Source of the DNA: JBOHTO01 sp050733695
GTDB taxonomy: Bacteria > Gemmatimonadota > Gemmatimonadetes > Gemmatimonadales > Gemmatimonadaceae
Assembly (NCBI GenBank): GCA_050733695.1
Contig: JBOHTO010000077.1
Location: 1 to 51,733, forward strand
DNA length: 51,733 bases
Direction of reading: 5' to 3'
Notes under the pieces: generated by a model
Told to the model about the DNA's origin: nothing
The model's database searches: none
Seen by the model: the letters and a program-made list of their open reading frames with translations, nothing else
Program-made: the position numbers and the translations under genes
Shown here: one piece after another, positions 42,443-51,460 of the stretch
How positions within the stretch are numbered: the first letter of the stretch is position 1
Layout of the letters: the number at the start of each line of letters is the position of its first letter

Positions 42443-43640
42443 GGCCGAGTGCGGCGCCCGCCTTCGCGAACGCAGCCACGGCTTCATCGAGATCGTCGCG
42501 GCTGTGCGCGGAGGAGATCTGGCAGCGCACACGCGCCTGGCCCTGCGGAACCACGGGATAGCCAAAGCCGGTAACGAAGACGCCCTCGTCGAGAAGGCGT
42601 TCGCTCAGCCTGATTGCGTCGGCGGTCTCGCCGATGATTATCGGCACGATCGGTGTCTCGCCTGCGAGCGGATTGAACCCCGCCTCCGTGACGGCATCGC
42701 GAAAATAGGCGGTGTTCTCTCGCAGCAGGTGGACTCGTTCCGGCTCGCGTTCGATGAGCTCCACGGCGGCGAGGGCGCTCGCAGCCACAGTCGGCGGAAG
42801 TGCGTTCGAGAAGAGCTGTGGCCGCGACCGCTGCGTCAGGTAGTCGGTGAGCGCTGCCGAGCCGGCGGTGAACCCTCCGGCGGCCCCGCCAAGCGCCTTG
42901 CCGAGCGTGGAAGTTATGATGTCCACCTCGCCAAGAACGCCGAAGTGCTCCGCCGTTCCGCGTCCCGTTTCACCGAGAACCCCCGTGGCATGCGAGTCAT
43001 CGCAGATGACGATCGCATCGTGCTCGCGGGCCAGCTCGAGAATGTCCGGGAGCGGTGCTATCGAACCCTCCATCGAGAATACGCCATCGGTCCATACGAT
43101 GCGCCTGCGGGCGCCCCTCGCGCTCGCGAGCTTGGCGCGCAGGTCCGACATGTCAGCGTGGCGATAGACACCGGACGAACACTTCGTGATCGACTTCGCC
43201 AGCCGGATCGAGTCTATGATCGACGCATGGTTCAGCTCGTCCGAGAGAACCATGTCGCCCTCCGCGGCGATTGTCGCCGTGAGCCCCTCGTTCGCGTTCC
43301 AGCACGACACGTACGACATGGAGGACTCCGCGCCCACAAAGCGGGCGAGCGCCGCTTCGAGGTCCGTATGCACGGTGAACGTGCCGCAGATGAAGCGCAC
43401 ACTTCCCGTTCCCGCACCGAATCTCTCCAGTCCTTCGATGCCGGCTCGAACAACCGCAGGCTCATCGCAGAGCCCGAGATAGTTGTTGGATGAAAGGATC
43501 AGGACGTTGCCGCGTTCGACCATTCGAACCCGGGCCGACTGCGGCGAGTCCAGATGGTTCAACCGCTTGTACACACCGTCCTGCCGAAACCGATCCAGCG
43601 TAGCGTTGAGATTGGAGTCGAAGTTCCTGTTGCGCGTCAT
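42417..43640 (-). CDS. kbl: 2-amino-3-ketobutyrate CoA ligase (glycine C-acetyltransferase)
   Basis: Cleaves 2-amino-3-ketobutyrate with CoA to glycine and acetyl-CoA; PLP-dependent. The 407-residue protein (ATG 43640) has ILSSNNYLGLCDEPAVV, FGAGTGSVRFICGT, DELNHASIIDSIRL, ICDDSHATGVLG and the Schiff-base lysine in ITSTLGKALGGAAGG. The related 8-amino-7-oxononanoate synthase is possible by fold, but placement 4 bp overlapping tdh makes Kbl by far the best call. Confidence 0.95.
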   Translation of the reverse strand: MTRNRNFDSNLNATLDRFRQDGVYKRLNHLDSPQSARVRMVERGNVLILSSNNYLGLCDEPAVVRAGIEGLERFGAGTGSVRFICGTFTVHTDLEAALARFVGAESSMSYVSCWNANEGLTATIAAEGDMVLSDELNHASIIDSIRLAKSITKCSSGVYRHADMSDLRAKLASARGARRRIVWTDGVFSMEGSIAPLPDILELAREHDAIVICDDSHATGVLGETGRGTAEHFGVLGEVDIITSTLGKALGGAAGGFTAGSAALTDYLTQRSRPQLFSNALPPTVAASALAAVELIEREPERVHLLRENTAYFRDAVTEAGFNPLAGETPIVPIIIGETADAIRLSERLLDEGVFVTGFGYPVVPQGQARVRCQISSAHSRDDLDEAVAAFAKAGAALGLIGDRSAR

Positions 43641-44662
43641 GCCACCTCGAATATGACCTTGCCCGCCTCGCCCGACCTGATCGCTCCGATCGCCTGTTCG
43701 AAATCGTCCAGCGGGAAGCGGTGAGTGATCACCGGTGTCGGGTCGAACTCGCCGGAGCGCAGAAAACGCGTCATCTGATGCCACGTGTCGTACATCCGCC
43801 GTCCCACCACGCCGTAGATCGTCAGCCCCTTGAAGATGATCTCCGTCGCGAAGTCGACGGCGATCGGTCGGGACGGGATGCCGAGCATCTGCACCCGTCC
43901 GCCCACTCGGACGAGGGCGAAAGCCTGGTGTATCGCGGCCGGCACGCCGGACATCTCGAGCACGACGTCGACTCCGAGTCCGCCGGTCGCTGCACGAACC
44001 GCAGCCTCGACGCCGGCCGGCTGAACGACATCGTCCGCGCCCATCGCCTTCGCGAGCTCGAGACGCCGCGGAATCACATCGGAGGCAACGATGTGCGACG
44101 CGCCTGCCGCACTGCAGATTCCTACGGCGAAGATGCCTATCGGCCCACAGCCGGTAACGAGCACGACCGCACCAGGAATGTCCGCAGTGAGGGCCGTGTG
44201 GAACGCGTTTCCCATCGGGTCATGGATGCCGCCGATATCGTAGGAGACCGCCGGGTCGAGCTGCCAGACGTTAGTCGCGGGCATGGAGATGTACTCGGCG
44301 AAGCATCCGTCCCGGTCGACACCGATGATCTTCGTGTAAGGACACACGTGCGCGTTGCCCGTTCTGCAGAGAAGGCACCGCCCATCCACGATGTGCCCTT
44401 CGGCGGTGACGCGGTCGCCCTCACTCACATCCGTCACGAGCTTCCCGACCTGCACGACATCACCCGCAAACTCGTGACCCACCACCACAGGCGGGCGGAC
44501 GCGCCCGCTCGCCCACTCGTTCCACTCGTAGATGTGCACATCGGTGCCGCAGACGCCGGCCCGGCGCACGCGGATGAGCACTTCATCGTCCCGGATCGTG
44601 GGTTCGGCAACATCCCGGAGCACGAGACCCTCCCCCGCCGACTCCTTCACCAGCGCCTTCAC
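43637..44662 (-). CDS. tdh: L-threonine 3-dehydrogenase
   Basis: Zinc-dependent, NAD-linked oxidation of threonine to 2-amino-3-ketobutyrate, the Kbl substrate. It has RRAGVCGTDVHIYEWNEW (catalytic zinc Cys), VVGHEFAGDVVQVG, the structural zinc loop (Cys in DGRCLLCRTGNAHVCPY), VTGCGPIGIFAVGI as the NAD fold and FKGLTIYGVVGRRMYDTW. GTG 44662 (KALVKES) gives 341 residues, equal to the E. coli enzyme; the frame is open to 44701. Paired with kbl for threonine breakdown. Confidence 0.96.
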   Translation of the reverse strand: MKALVKESAGEGLVLRDVAEPTIRDDEVLIRVRRAGVCGTDVHIYEWNEWASGRVRPPVVVGHEFAGDVVQVGKLVTDVSEGDRVTAEGHIVDGRCLLCRTGNAHVCPYTKIIGVDRDGCFAEYISMPATNVWQLDPAVSYDIGGIHDPMGNAFHTALTADIPGAVVLVTGCGPIGIFAVGICSAAGASHIVASDVIPRRLELAKAMGADDVVQPAGVEAAVRAATGGLGVDVVLEMSGVPAAIHQAFALVRVGGRVQMLGIPSRPIAVDFATEIIFKGLTIYGVVGRRMYDTWHQMTRFLRSGEFDPTPVITHRFPLDDFEQAIGAIRSGEAGKVIFEVA

Positions 44663-44830
44663 GCGGTCAACTCCCTTCTCGTCGTTACGAATCGCAACCA
44701 CCAGGCGGCGGCCCCCAAAGCTCGCATGTCACGACTCGGGGCGGTAGTGCGCCCGGTCCATCATGTTGCGCCCTTCACGGGTGAGTGCTGCACGTACCAC
44801 CCGAAGCGGCATTCAATGCGATTCACGACG

Positions 44831-47806
44831 TCATGCAGGGGCTGCCTCACGAACACGCTCAACGTTCACGGCGCATACCTTGAACTCCGGAATACCGGCG
44901 TACGGGTCCAGTACCGGGTTGGTGAGAAGGTTGACGGCGGCCTCGCGGTAGTGCATCGGAATGAAGATCTGACGGCGCGCGACGCGTGGGGAAAGTCGTA
45001 CGTGGAGTCGCACGCTTCCTCGTCGCGATGTGACGATCACCTCATCGCCATCCTCGATGCCGAGGTCGGTGGCATCGGACGCCGAAAGCTCGACCGTCGG
45101 GGTGGGTTCCCTCGCATCCAGCGTCTTCGAGCGGCGCGTCATCGTGCCCGTGTGCCAGTGGTACATCTGGCGCCCCGTGTTGAGCATGAACGGGTAATCA
45201 TCGTCCGGCAGCTCGGCGGGCGGCAGAAACTCCACCGCGTGGAACGTTGCCCGCCCGTCAGCCGTCGGGAACCCATCGGCGAAGAGAAAGTCCGTCCCGG
45301 CGTGCAGGTGGTCGGGAACGGGATACTGCAGCCCCGCACCGTCGAGGCGGGCGTGCGACACGCCGCGCCACGAAGGCGTGACCGAGGCAATCTCCTCCAT
45401 CACTTCCGCCGCAGTCCGGTAGGGGGTGCGCAGGCCGATTCGCTCGGAGAGATCGATCACGATGTCGAGATCCCCACGCGCAATGCCGGGCGGGTCGATC
45501 GCCTTGTGCGCGAGCTGTATGCGCCGCTCCGTGTTGACGTAGCTCCCATCCTTCTCGGCAAAGGATGCACCCGGCAGCACGACGTCGGCGTAACGCGCCG
45601 TCTCGGTGAGGAAGAGATCGTGAACCGCGAGGAACTCGAGACCATGAAACCATTCTTCCGCGTGCGAAACATCGGGATCGGAGATGATCGGGTTCTCACC
45701 CATGATGTACATGCCGCGCACGGGGCTGCCGGCCTGAACGATCTCCGTGACCTTGAGTCCCGGCCGGAGCGAAAGACGCTGTTCCGGGACGCCCCACGTA
45801 CGTGCGAACATGCTGCGGACCGCGGGGTCGTCCACCGGCTGGTAGTCGGTGTACACCATCGGAATGGCACCCACGTCGCTCGCGCCCTGCACGTTGTTCT
45901 GGCCGCGGATCGGCATCATCGCTGCACCCCAGCGACCGATCATTCCGGCGGCGAGGATCAGGTTGAGAAGCGAGGTGACAATGTCGGTGCCCGTCCGGTG
46001 CTGCGTGAGGCCCATCGCCCACAACGTCGATGATCGCGGGCCCCTGGCGTACAGTTCGGCTGCGCGACGCACGAGATCCGCGGATACGCCGGTGATGGTC
46101 TCCGCCCGCTCGGGCGTGTAAGGCTCCACCGCATCCTCGACCCTGTCGAAATCGTGCGTTCGCCGCGCGATGAAGTCGCGGTCGGCGAGGTCCTTCGAGA
46201 TGATGTGGTGCAGCATTGCGTTGAGGAGCGCGACGTCAGTGCCGGGAAGCGGCTGCAGGTGAATGTCGGCTCGCGCGGCAAGTTCTATCCGTCTCGGATC
46301 GGCCACGATGAGCGTCGCGCCCCGCTTCTGCGCCCGCTTGATCGCCGCGCCGAACACCGGGTGCGATTCAGTGGTGTTGGCGCCGAGGAGCAGGATCACG
46401 TCGCTTTCGTACTCCACCTCCCGCATGGATCCGGATGCAGCGCTGGTGTTCATGGCCCGCTGCATGGCACTCACGGACGAAGAATGACAGAGCCGCGTGC
46501 AGTGATCCACGTTGTTGCTCCCCAGTCCGGCCCGGAACATCCGCTGCAGAACGTAGTTCTCCTCGTTGGAGCACTTCGCCGACTGGAAGACGGCGAGGCT
46601 CTCGGGCCCGAGCTCGTCGCGGAGACGGACGAGTTCCTGTGCGGTGAGCTCGAGCGCCTCATCCCACGTCGCGGGACGGAACGGTTCGAGCCATTCCGCG
46701 GGTGTCGCTGCACGATCGCGCGGATCGCCCAGTGGACCGGGTCCCGTTGCGAGCGTGCTGAATGGATTCGTTCGCGGTCCACGCTTGCGTCCGCGACTCT
46801 CCTCGCCGACATCGCTCCACGGACCTCCGCGCCGCGGCCAGATGGGGCTAGCGGAGCCAGCGGACGCAGTAGCGTTTGCAGAACCCATCGCACCATAGCT
46901 GTTCTCGTCGAACGTCCAACGGCCGTCGCGCTTCACCCAGCCGCGGCGGATGAGCGGCGTCGTGAGCCGGTCGCGATGCTGCACGAAATCGGTGCCAAAA
47001 CGTCCCTTCACGCATGTTGAGCCCTGGTTGGGCGTGGGCTCCTCGATCCATGGACTCTCCACGCCGGCCACGGTGTTGCCGCGCACCTGGAGATCGATCT
47101 GGCATCCCACTGCGCAGTACGGACACACGCTTCGGACAGCCACCTCCTCGGCCGCCGGCATAGCGGCGCGCGCGGCGAGGGCCAGAACGTCGTGGATCGC
47201 GCCGGTCGGACACACGCGCACACACTCGCCGCACCAGGTGCAGCCCGCGTGCTCCGGGTTACCGTCCGACCCCACGATGATCTCCGCATGCTCTCCGCGA
47301 TGAGCGACATCCAGCACGCCCACGACCTGGATGTCCTCGCACGCACGGACGCACCGCGTGCACAGGATGCAGGTGGACATGTCGTGCTGGATGGCCGGGT
47401 CACCTTCACGCGGATCGCCTGTGCGCAGCGGAAGTGTGGAGCGGTGCGATGCGGGGCCGCCGTACAACGCCACAATTGTCTCGAACTCATTGCGCTGCCC
47501 ATTCCGCGACATGCGCTCGACCGGATAACGCTCGAGGAGCATGCCCAGGACAGCGGTTCTGTTGTTCTTCGCCGCGTCCGACGTGGTCGACACGCGCATC
47601 CCGTCGACGGCCTGTACCGCGCATGCTGCCACGAGCTTGGGAGCGCCTTCGACGGAGACGAGACAGACTCGGCAGTTACCTGCCACCGGCAGAGTGGGGT
47701 AGTAGCACAGGGCCGGAATCTCCATGCCCGCGGAGCGAGCCGCATCCAGAATGGTGGTTCCTTCCGAAACCGAAACCGTCCGGCCATCGATCGTGAGCGT
47801 CGGCAT
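44831..47806 (-). CDS. fdhF: Formate dehydrogenase, catalytic (molybdopterin) subunit with N-terminal Fe-S domains
   Basis: A 991-residue cytoplasmic-type formate dehydrogenase alpha subunit. [2Fe-2S] ferredoxin domain with C34, C45, C48, C62. The NuoG-like H-C-C-C region is degenerate (YPVERMSRNGQRNEFE, no Cys). Two [4Fe-4S] sites follow: C146/149/152/156 and C189/192/195/199. The Mo-domain [4Fe-4S] is C228/C231/C235/C265, and the Mo ligand is Cys (C440 in DHCTRLCHSSS), not selenocysteine. Then come the molybdopterin domains and the C-terminal dinucleotide-binding domain (PELSASDATDLGIEDGDEV-type). About 80 residues (297-377) of low-complexity sequence interrupt the usual join after the Mo-Fe-S domain. 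ATG 47806 is chosen; the upstream lead crosses a repeat. No diaphorase subunit or fdhD is in the window. Confidence 0.92.
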   Translation of the reverse strand: MPTLTIDGRTVSVSEGTTILDAARSAGMEIPALCYYPTLPVAGNCRVCLVSVEGAPKLVAACAVQAVDGMRVSTTSDAAKNNRTAVLGMLLERYPVERMSRNGQRNEFETIVALYGGPASHRSTLPLRTGDPREGDPAIQHDMSTCILCTRCVRACEDIQVVGVLDVAHRGEHAEIIVGSDGNPEHAGCTWCGECVRVCPTGAIHDVLALAARAAMPAAEEVAVRSVCPYCAVGCQIDLQVRGNTVAGVESPWIEEPTPNQGSTCVKGRFGTDFVQHRDRLTTPLIRRGWVKRDGRWTFDENSYGAMGSANATASAGSASPIWPRRGGPWSDVGEESRGRKRGPRTNPFSTLATGPGPLGDPRDRAATPAEWLEPFRPATWDEALELTAQELVRLRDELGPESLAVFQSAKCSNEENYVLQRMFRAGLGSNNVDHCTRLCHSSSVSAMQRAMNTSAASGSMREVEYESDVILLLGANTTESHPVFGAAIKRAQKRGATLIVADPRRIELAARADIHLQPLPGTDVALLNAMLHHIISKDLADRDFIARRTHDFDRVEDAVEPYTPERAETITGVSADLVRRAAELYARGPRSSTLWAMGLTQHRTGTDIVTSLLNLILAAGMIGRWGAAMMPIRGQNNVQGASDVGAIPMVYTDYQPVDDPAVRSMFARTWGVPEQRLSLRPGLKVTEIVQAGSPVRGMYIMGENPIISDPDVSHAEEWFHGLEFLAVHDLFLTETARYADVVLPGASFAEKDGSYVNTERRIQLAHKAIDPPGIARGDLDIVIDLSERIGLRTPYRTAAEVMEEIASVTPSWRGVSHARLDGAGLQYPVPDHLHAGTDFLFADGFPTADGRATFHAVEFLPPAELPDDDYPFMLNTGRQMYHWHTGTMTRRSKTLDAREPTPTVELSASDATDLGIEDGDEVIVTSRRGSVRLHVRLSPRVARRQIFIPMHYREAAVNLLTNPVLDPYAGIPEFKVCAVNVERVREAAPA

Positions 47807-47851
47807 GAGTAGCTCCCGGATTGAAGCTGCGACTCGAGGCGTGGTGCGTCG

Positions 47852-47886
47852 CGCCCCGCAGTCATTCCCGCGGAAGCGGGAATCCC
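47852..47886. repeat. REP-like palindromic element, copy 1
   Basis: A 35-nt unit whose core ATTCCCGC-GGAA-GCGGGAAT is a perfect 8-bp stem with a GGAA loop, preceded by CGCCCCGCAGTC. Copy 2 begins 61 bp later and matches at 32 of 35 positions. The core resembles the widespread TCATTCCCGCG-type extragenic palindromes. Confidence 0.8.
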
Positions 47887-47912
47887 ACTGTCCTTCCGCA
47901 ACGTGTCGGTCA

Positions 47913-47947
47913 CGCCCCGCAGTCATTCCCGCGGAGGCTGGAATCCA
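47913..47947. repeat. REP-like palindromic element, copy 2
   Basis: Direct-repeat partner of 47852-47886 with three substitutions. The stem carries one mismatch (ATTCCCGC against GCTGGAAT), so it has drifted from the perfect palindrome. Confidence 0.8.
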
Positions 47948-48042
47948 TTTCGCCCTTTCCGCTGTTATCAGCGCTCACTGATTATACGTTGCGACGTGGA
48001 ACGCTGCACCCCCGCCGTCCAAAGAAAATCCGCAAATGCCTA

Positions 48043-48071
48043 TTGCGTGTGTTTTTTCACGTTCATATATT
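48043..48071 (+). promoter_or_regulatory. Candidate promoter of the TldD/TldE operon
   Basis: TTGCGT (48043-48048), 17-bp spacer, TATATT (48066-48071; 5 of 6 to TATAAT), in an AT-rich pocket about 50 bp before GTG 48122. Spacing and distance are ideal; the -35 half is weak. Confidence 0.45.
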
Positions 48072-48121
48072 CGCCGAGGGACAGTTGCTGTGAAGTTGTC
48101 TTGCTGGCGCGAGGAAACTGC

Positions 48122-49768
48122 GTGGGTCAAACCCGAAGAGACTTCCTGAAGAGTACTTCCGCTGTAGCCGGCCTCGCTGCCTGCGCACCGACACGGCAGC
48201 CGGAAGCGGCGCCGTCCCCTCCTTCTCCCGCTCCGTCCCCTTCAACTCCAGATGCTGCACAAGCTGGCGATGCCCCCGTCAGGGAGCTCGCGATGCTGGC
48301 GCTCGACGCCGCCCGCAGCGCCGGTGCCGACTACGCGGACGTTCGCATAAGCCGCAACCGGAATCAGTCGATCTTCACGCGCGAGCGGCGGGTGCAGGCA
48401 CTGGTCGACAACGAGACGTTCGGGTTCGGTGTGCGCGTGCTCGCCGCCGGTGCGTGGGGATTCGCTTCCAGCTCCGGACTCACGCGCGACGAGGTGACGC
48501 GCGTCGCCAGAGGAGCCGTGGCGCAGGCACGAGCCAACCGTGCCGCACTCATCCGGCCGGTCGTTCTCGCGCCGGTGGCACCGACACCCGACGGAACCTG
48601 GCGCAGCCCGGCTCGAATCGATCCCTTCGATGTTGCCGTGGAGGAAAAGGTCGAGATGCTGCTGGCCGCCAACGAGGCGGCACTTGGAGTGGCGGGAGCA
48701 AAGTTCGTCAACTCCGGGATGTTCTTCCTTCGCGAGGAGAAGACCTTCGCCTCGACGGACGGAACGATGACCCTTCAGACGATCTATCGAAGCCAGCCGC
48801 AGATGACGGTGACCGCTGTCGCATCCGACTTCTCGGACTTCCAGTCGCGACAGTCCACCGATGTTCAGCCGATGGGAAAGGGTTACGAGCACGTGGTCGA
48901 TGCGCGACTGGTCGAGAGCGCCCCGCGCTGGGCGGAGGAAGCCGTGCAGAAACTCTCCGCAAAACCGGTCGACGTCGGCCGCTACGACCTGGTACTGCAT
49001 CCCACCCACCTCTGGCTCACGATCCACGAGTCGATTGCGCACCCGACCGAGCTGGACCGGGTGATGGGCTACGAAGCGAACTACGCCGGCACGAGCTTCG
49101 CCGCACCGCCCGAGCAGTTTCTCGGATCGTTCCGCTACGGACCGGAGTTCATGAATGTGCGCGGCGATCGTTCGCAACCCGGTTCTCTCTCGGCCGTCGG
49201 CTGGGACGACGAGGGCGTTGCTCCCGATGAGTTCCTCATCGTGAAGAACGGTGTGCTCAACGATTATCAGACCACACGCGAACAGGCGCCGTGGCTCGAG
49301 TGGTGGTACGAGCGCCAGGGAATCGAGCCGCGGTCCCACGGATGCTCGTACGCCCAGTCATGGGAGGACATCCAGTTCCAGCGGATGCCCAATATCTCGC
49401 TGCTGCCGGGCGAGAAGCAGTTGGACTGGGATGACATGATCGCCGCGACGGATCGGGGAATCGCGATCATCGGGGACGGATCCTTCTCCATCGATCAGCA
49501 GCGCTTCAATGCGCAGTTCGGCGGTCAACTCTTCTACGAGATCCGTGACGGGAAGATTGCCGGGATGCTCAAGGACGTTGCCTACCAGATGCGCACTCCG
49601 GAGTTCTGGAACGCGATGGACATGCTCGGCGGTTCGGATAGCTACGAGATGGGCGGGGCGTTCAACGACGGCAAGGGTCAGCCGAGTCAGTCGAACGCTG
49701 TGAGCCATGGCTGTGTTCCGACGCGACATCGCGGGATCAACGTGATCAACACCGGACGGAAGGCGTGA
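48122..49768 (+). CDS. TldD-family metallopeptidase with Tat signal and lipobox
   Basis: A 548-residue TldD-type protease. The N-terminus has a classical Tat motif (TRRDFLK, residues 4-10), a hydrophobic stretch and LAAC (Cys 21), followed by a Pro/Ser-rich linker (about 26-45), so export in folded form and lipidation are expected. The peptidase shows the family's zinc motif HESIAHPTELD (H302-E303-x3-H307), with SAGADYADVRI at the N-domain and EFLIVKNGVLNDYQTTREQA in the C-domain. GTG 48122 has GAGGAAA at 48111-48117. Canonical TldD is cytoplasmic and has no signal. The next gene, coupled by GTGA overlap, encodes the partner subunit. Confidence 0.88.
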   Translation: MGQTRRDFLKSTSAVAGLAACAPTRQPEAAPSPPSPAPSPSTPDAAQAGDAPVRELAMLALDAARSAGADYADVRISRNRNQSIFTRERRVQALVDNETFGFGVRVLAAGAWGFASSSGLTRDEVTRVARGAVAQARANRAALIRPVVLAPVAPTPDGTWRSPARIDPFDVAVEEKVEMLLAANEAALGVAGAKFVNSGMFFLREEKTFASTDGTMTLQTIYRSQPQMTVTAVASDFSDFQSRQSTDVQPMGKGYEHVVDARLVESAPRWAEEAVQKLSAKPVDVGRYDLVLHPTHLWLTIHESIAHPTELDRVMGYEANYAGTSFAAPPEQFLGSFRYGPEFMNVRGDRSQPGSLSAVGWDDEGVAPDEFLIVKNGVLNDYQTTREQAPWLEWWYERQGIEPRSHGCSYAQSWEDIQFQRMPNISLLPGEKQLDWDDMIAATDRGIAIIGDGSFSIDQQRFNAQFGGQLFYEIRDGKIAGMLKDVAYQMRTPEFWNAMDMLGGSDSYEMGGAFNDGKGQPSQSNAVSHGCVPTRHRGINVINTGRKA

Positions 49769-51153
49769 GCGATTCGCCACTCCGGTCGCTGCTTGCTCCC
49801 GCGCGATACCTCTCGCGGGCGGAGATGGAAGATCTCACGCGCCGCGTGCTCGGCTTCTCGACCGCCGATGAGACGCGCGTCACGATCAACAGCGGCACCC
49901 GCGGCAACACGCGCTTTGCGGTCAACCAGATTTCGACCGCCGGCGACAGCTATAACACGACGATCACAGTGCGAAGCGCCTTCGGGAGAAAGGCGGCCAA
50001 CTCCACGACCAACAAGGCCGATGACGAGTCGCTGCGTGCGGTCGTCGGCGTAGCCGAACGGCTGGCGCGACTTGCACCCGACGATCCCGAGGCGATGCCC
50101 GAGCTGGGTCCGCAGAGCTACGAGACCGTCCCGCCGCTCCACGGCTGGAGTGATGCCACTGCGTCCCTCGAGCCCGATGCACGTGCGAACGCGGTCCGCG
50201 AGATCAGCATGCCCGCGCGCGCCGACGATCTCCGGTCGACCGGCTATCTCGAAACACAGGCCGGTGCTTTCGGTGTTGCGACGTCGCGTGGACTCTTCGC
50301 CTACGGCCGCCAGACGGGCGCTGCGCTCACATCCACGGTGCGCACCCCCGACGGCACGGGTTCCGGCTGGGCCGGCGCCAGCCACTTCGATTGGTCCGCG
50401 ATAGACGCCGGCAGAATTGGTGCGCGCGCGATCGACAAGGCAAGTCGCTCCCGTGATCCAGTAGCCGTCGAGCCGGGTCGCTACACCGTTGTGCTGGAGC
50501 CGACCGCGGTCGGCAACCTGGTGCAGCTCCTGGCCTTCTCCCTCAACGCGCGCGCCGCCGACGAGGGGCGCTCGTTCTTCACGAAGCCAGGCGGCGGCAA
50601 CAAGATCGGCCTACAGGTAGTGGATGAGCGAGTGAGCATCGTTTCCGATCCGCTCGATCCGGTTGCCCCTGCACTTCCATTCTCGGGCGATGGTTTCCCC
50701 GCATCGCGAACCCTGTGGCTGGAGAACGGAATCGTCCGCAATCTCGCCTACGACAGGTACTGGGCACAGAAGATGTCCCGCACGCCGACGCCGCTCATCG
50801 GAACGATCCGCATGTCCGGCGGTGACAGCTCGGTCGATGAAATGGTCGGATCGACGGAGCGCGGGATCCTCGTCACACGATTCTGGTACATTCGCTCCGT
50901 CGACCCGAGGACCATACTCTATACCGGTCTCACGCGTGACGGGACGTTCCTCATCGAGAACGGCCGGGTGACCGGACCGGTCAAGAACATGAGGTTCAAC
51001 GAGTCGCCGGTCTTCATGCTGAACAATCTCGAAGCGATGGGCCAGCCCGTACGTGTGAGCGCCAGCGAGGATGGCAGCCCCGGTTTCGCAGTCGTTGTTC
51101 CTGCGATCAAGGTTCGCGACTTCAATTTTACGAGTCTGAGCGACGCCATCTGA
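49765..51153 (+). CDS. TldE/PmbA-family partner subunit
   Basis: A 462-residue TldD/PmbA-superfamily protein lacking an HExxxH motif, as expected of the non-catalytic TldE (PmbA) subunit. Recognisable parts are TRVTINSGTRGNTRFAVN at the N-domain, TVVLEPTAVGNLVQLLAF at the place where TldD has its zinc motif, RTLWLENGIVRNLAYDRYWA and TGLTRDGTFLIENGRVTGPV, and the end FAVVVPAIKVRDFNFTSLS. It has no signal peptide or Tat motif. In the known TldD-TldE heterodimer the two halves form the active chamber. Confidence 0.87.
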   Translation: MSDSPLRSLLAPARYLSRAEMEDLTRRVLGFSTADETRVTINSGTRGNTRFAVNQISTAGDSYNTTITVRSAFGRKAANSTTNKADDESLRAVVGVAERLARLAPDDPEAMPELGPQSYETVPPLHGWSDATASLEPDARANAVREISMPARADDLRSTGYLETQAGAFGVATSRGLFAYGRQTGAALTSTVRTPDGTGSGWAGASHFDWSAIDAGRIGARAIDKASRSRDPVAVEPGRYTVVLEPTAVGNLVQLLAFSLNARAADEGRSFFTKPGGGNKIGLQVVDERVSIVSDPLDPVAPALPFSGDGFPASRTLWLENGIVRNLAYDRYWAQKMSRTPTPLIGTIRMSGGDSSVDEMVGSTERGILVTRFWYIRSVDPRTILYTGLTRDGTFLIENGRVTGPVKNMRFNESPVFMLNNLEAMGQPVRVSASEDGSPGFAVVVPAIKVRDFNFTSLSDAI

Positions 51154-51460
51154 TGACGACACCACCACCTGTGCGCGCGGTCATGTGCGCTCCATGGCTC
51201 TCGCAGCAGTGCGAGGTCATTCCTGTCTCTGGTAACAATGTTGACCACACGATCGTCGATGTGCGGATGACGCGCATCTCCGTTCCGTACGCGCGTGCGC
51301 AACGAGCGCATGTGAGGCGGACCGCGATATGCGCACTCGACTCCACGCGCCTCTCCGAGGCCGTGTAGCGGTCGCCAGCGCTACGGCGCGGGTCGACTGA
51401 CTCGCCGATCCACCGGGGGATCGGACGAGAAGTGCGAACTCCAATTCTGGAGAGATCAAC
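51154..51460. other. Intergenic region before the histone-like gene
   Basis: 307 bp with no supportable gene; the one plus-strand frame starting at 51153 has no protein-like character. A small inverted repeat CGATCC-ACCGGG-GGATCG (51406-51423) lies 37 bp before the ATG and may be a leader hairpin or the terminator of the TldD/TldE operon. No clear promoter. Confidence 0.5.

Larger units (their letters stand above)
47807..48121. other. Divergent intergenic region between fdhF and the TldD-like gene
   Basis: 315 bp containing two REP-like palindromic repeats (47852-47886, 47913-47947), then a more AT-rich stretch (about 47950-48072) with a candidate plus-strand promoter. Frames run through it on both strands, but they only translate the repeat and have no start context. 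Confidence 0.7.

Noticed and set aside
43721..46033. 770-codon plus-strand frame
   Set aside because: Antisense of tdh and fdhF, both confirmed by catalytic motifs.
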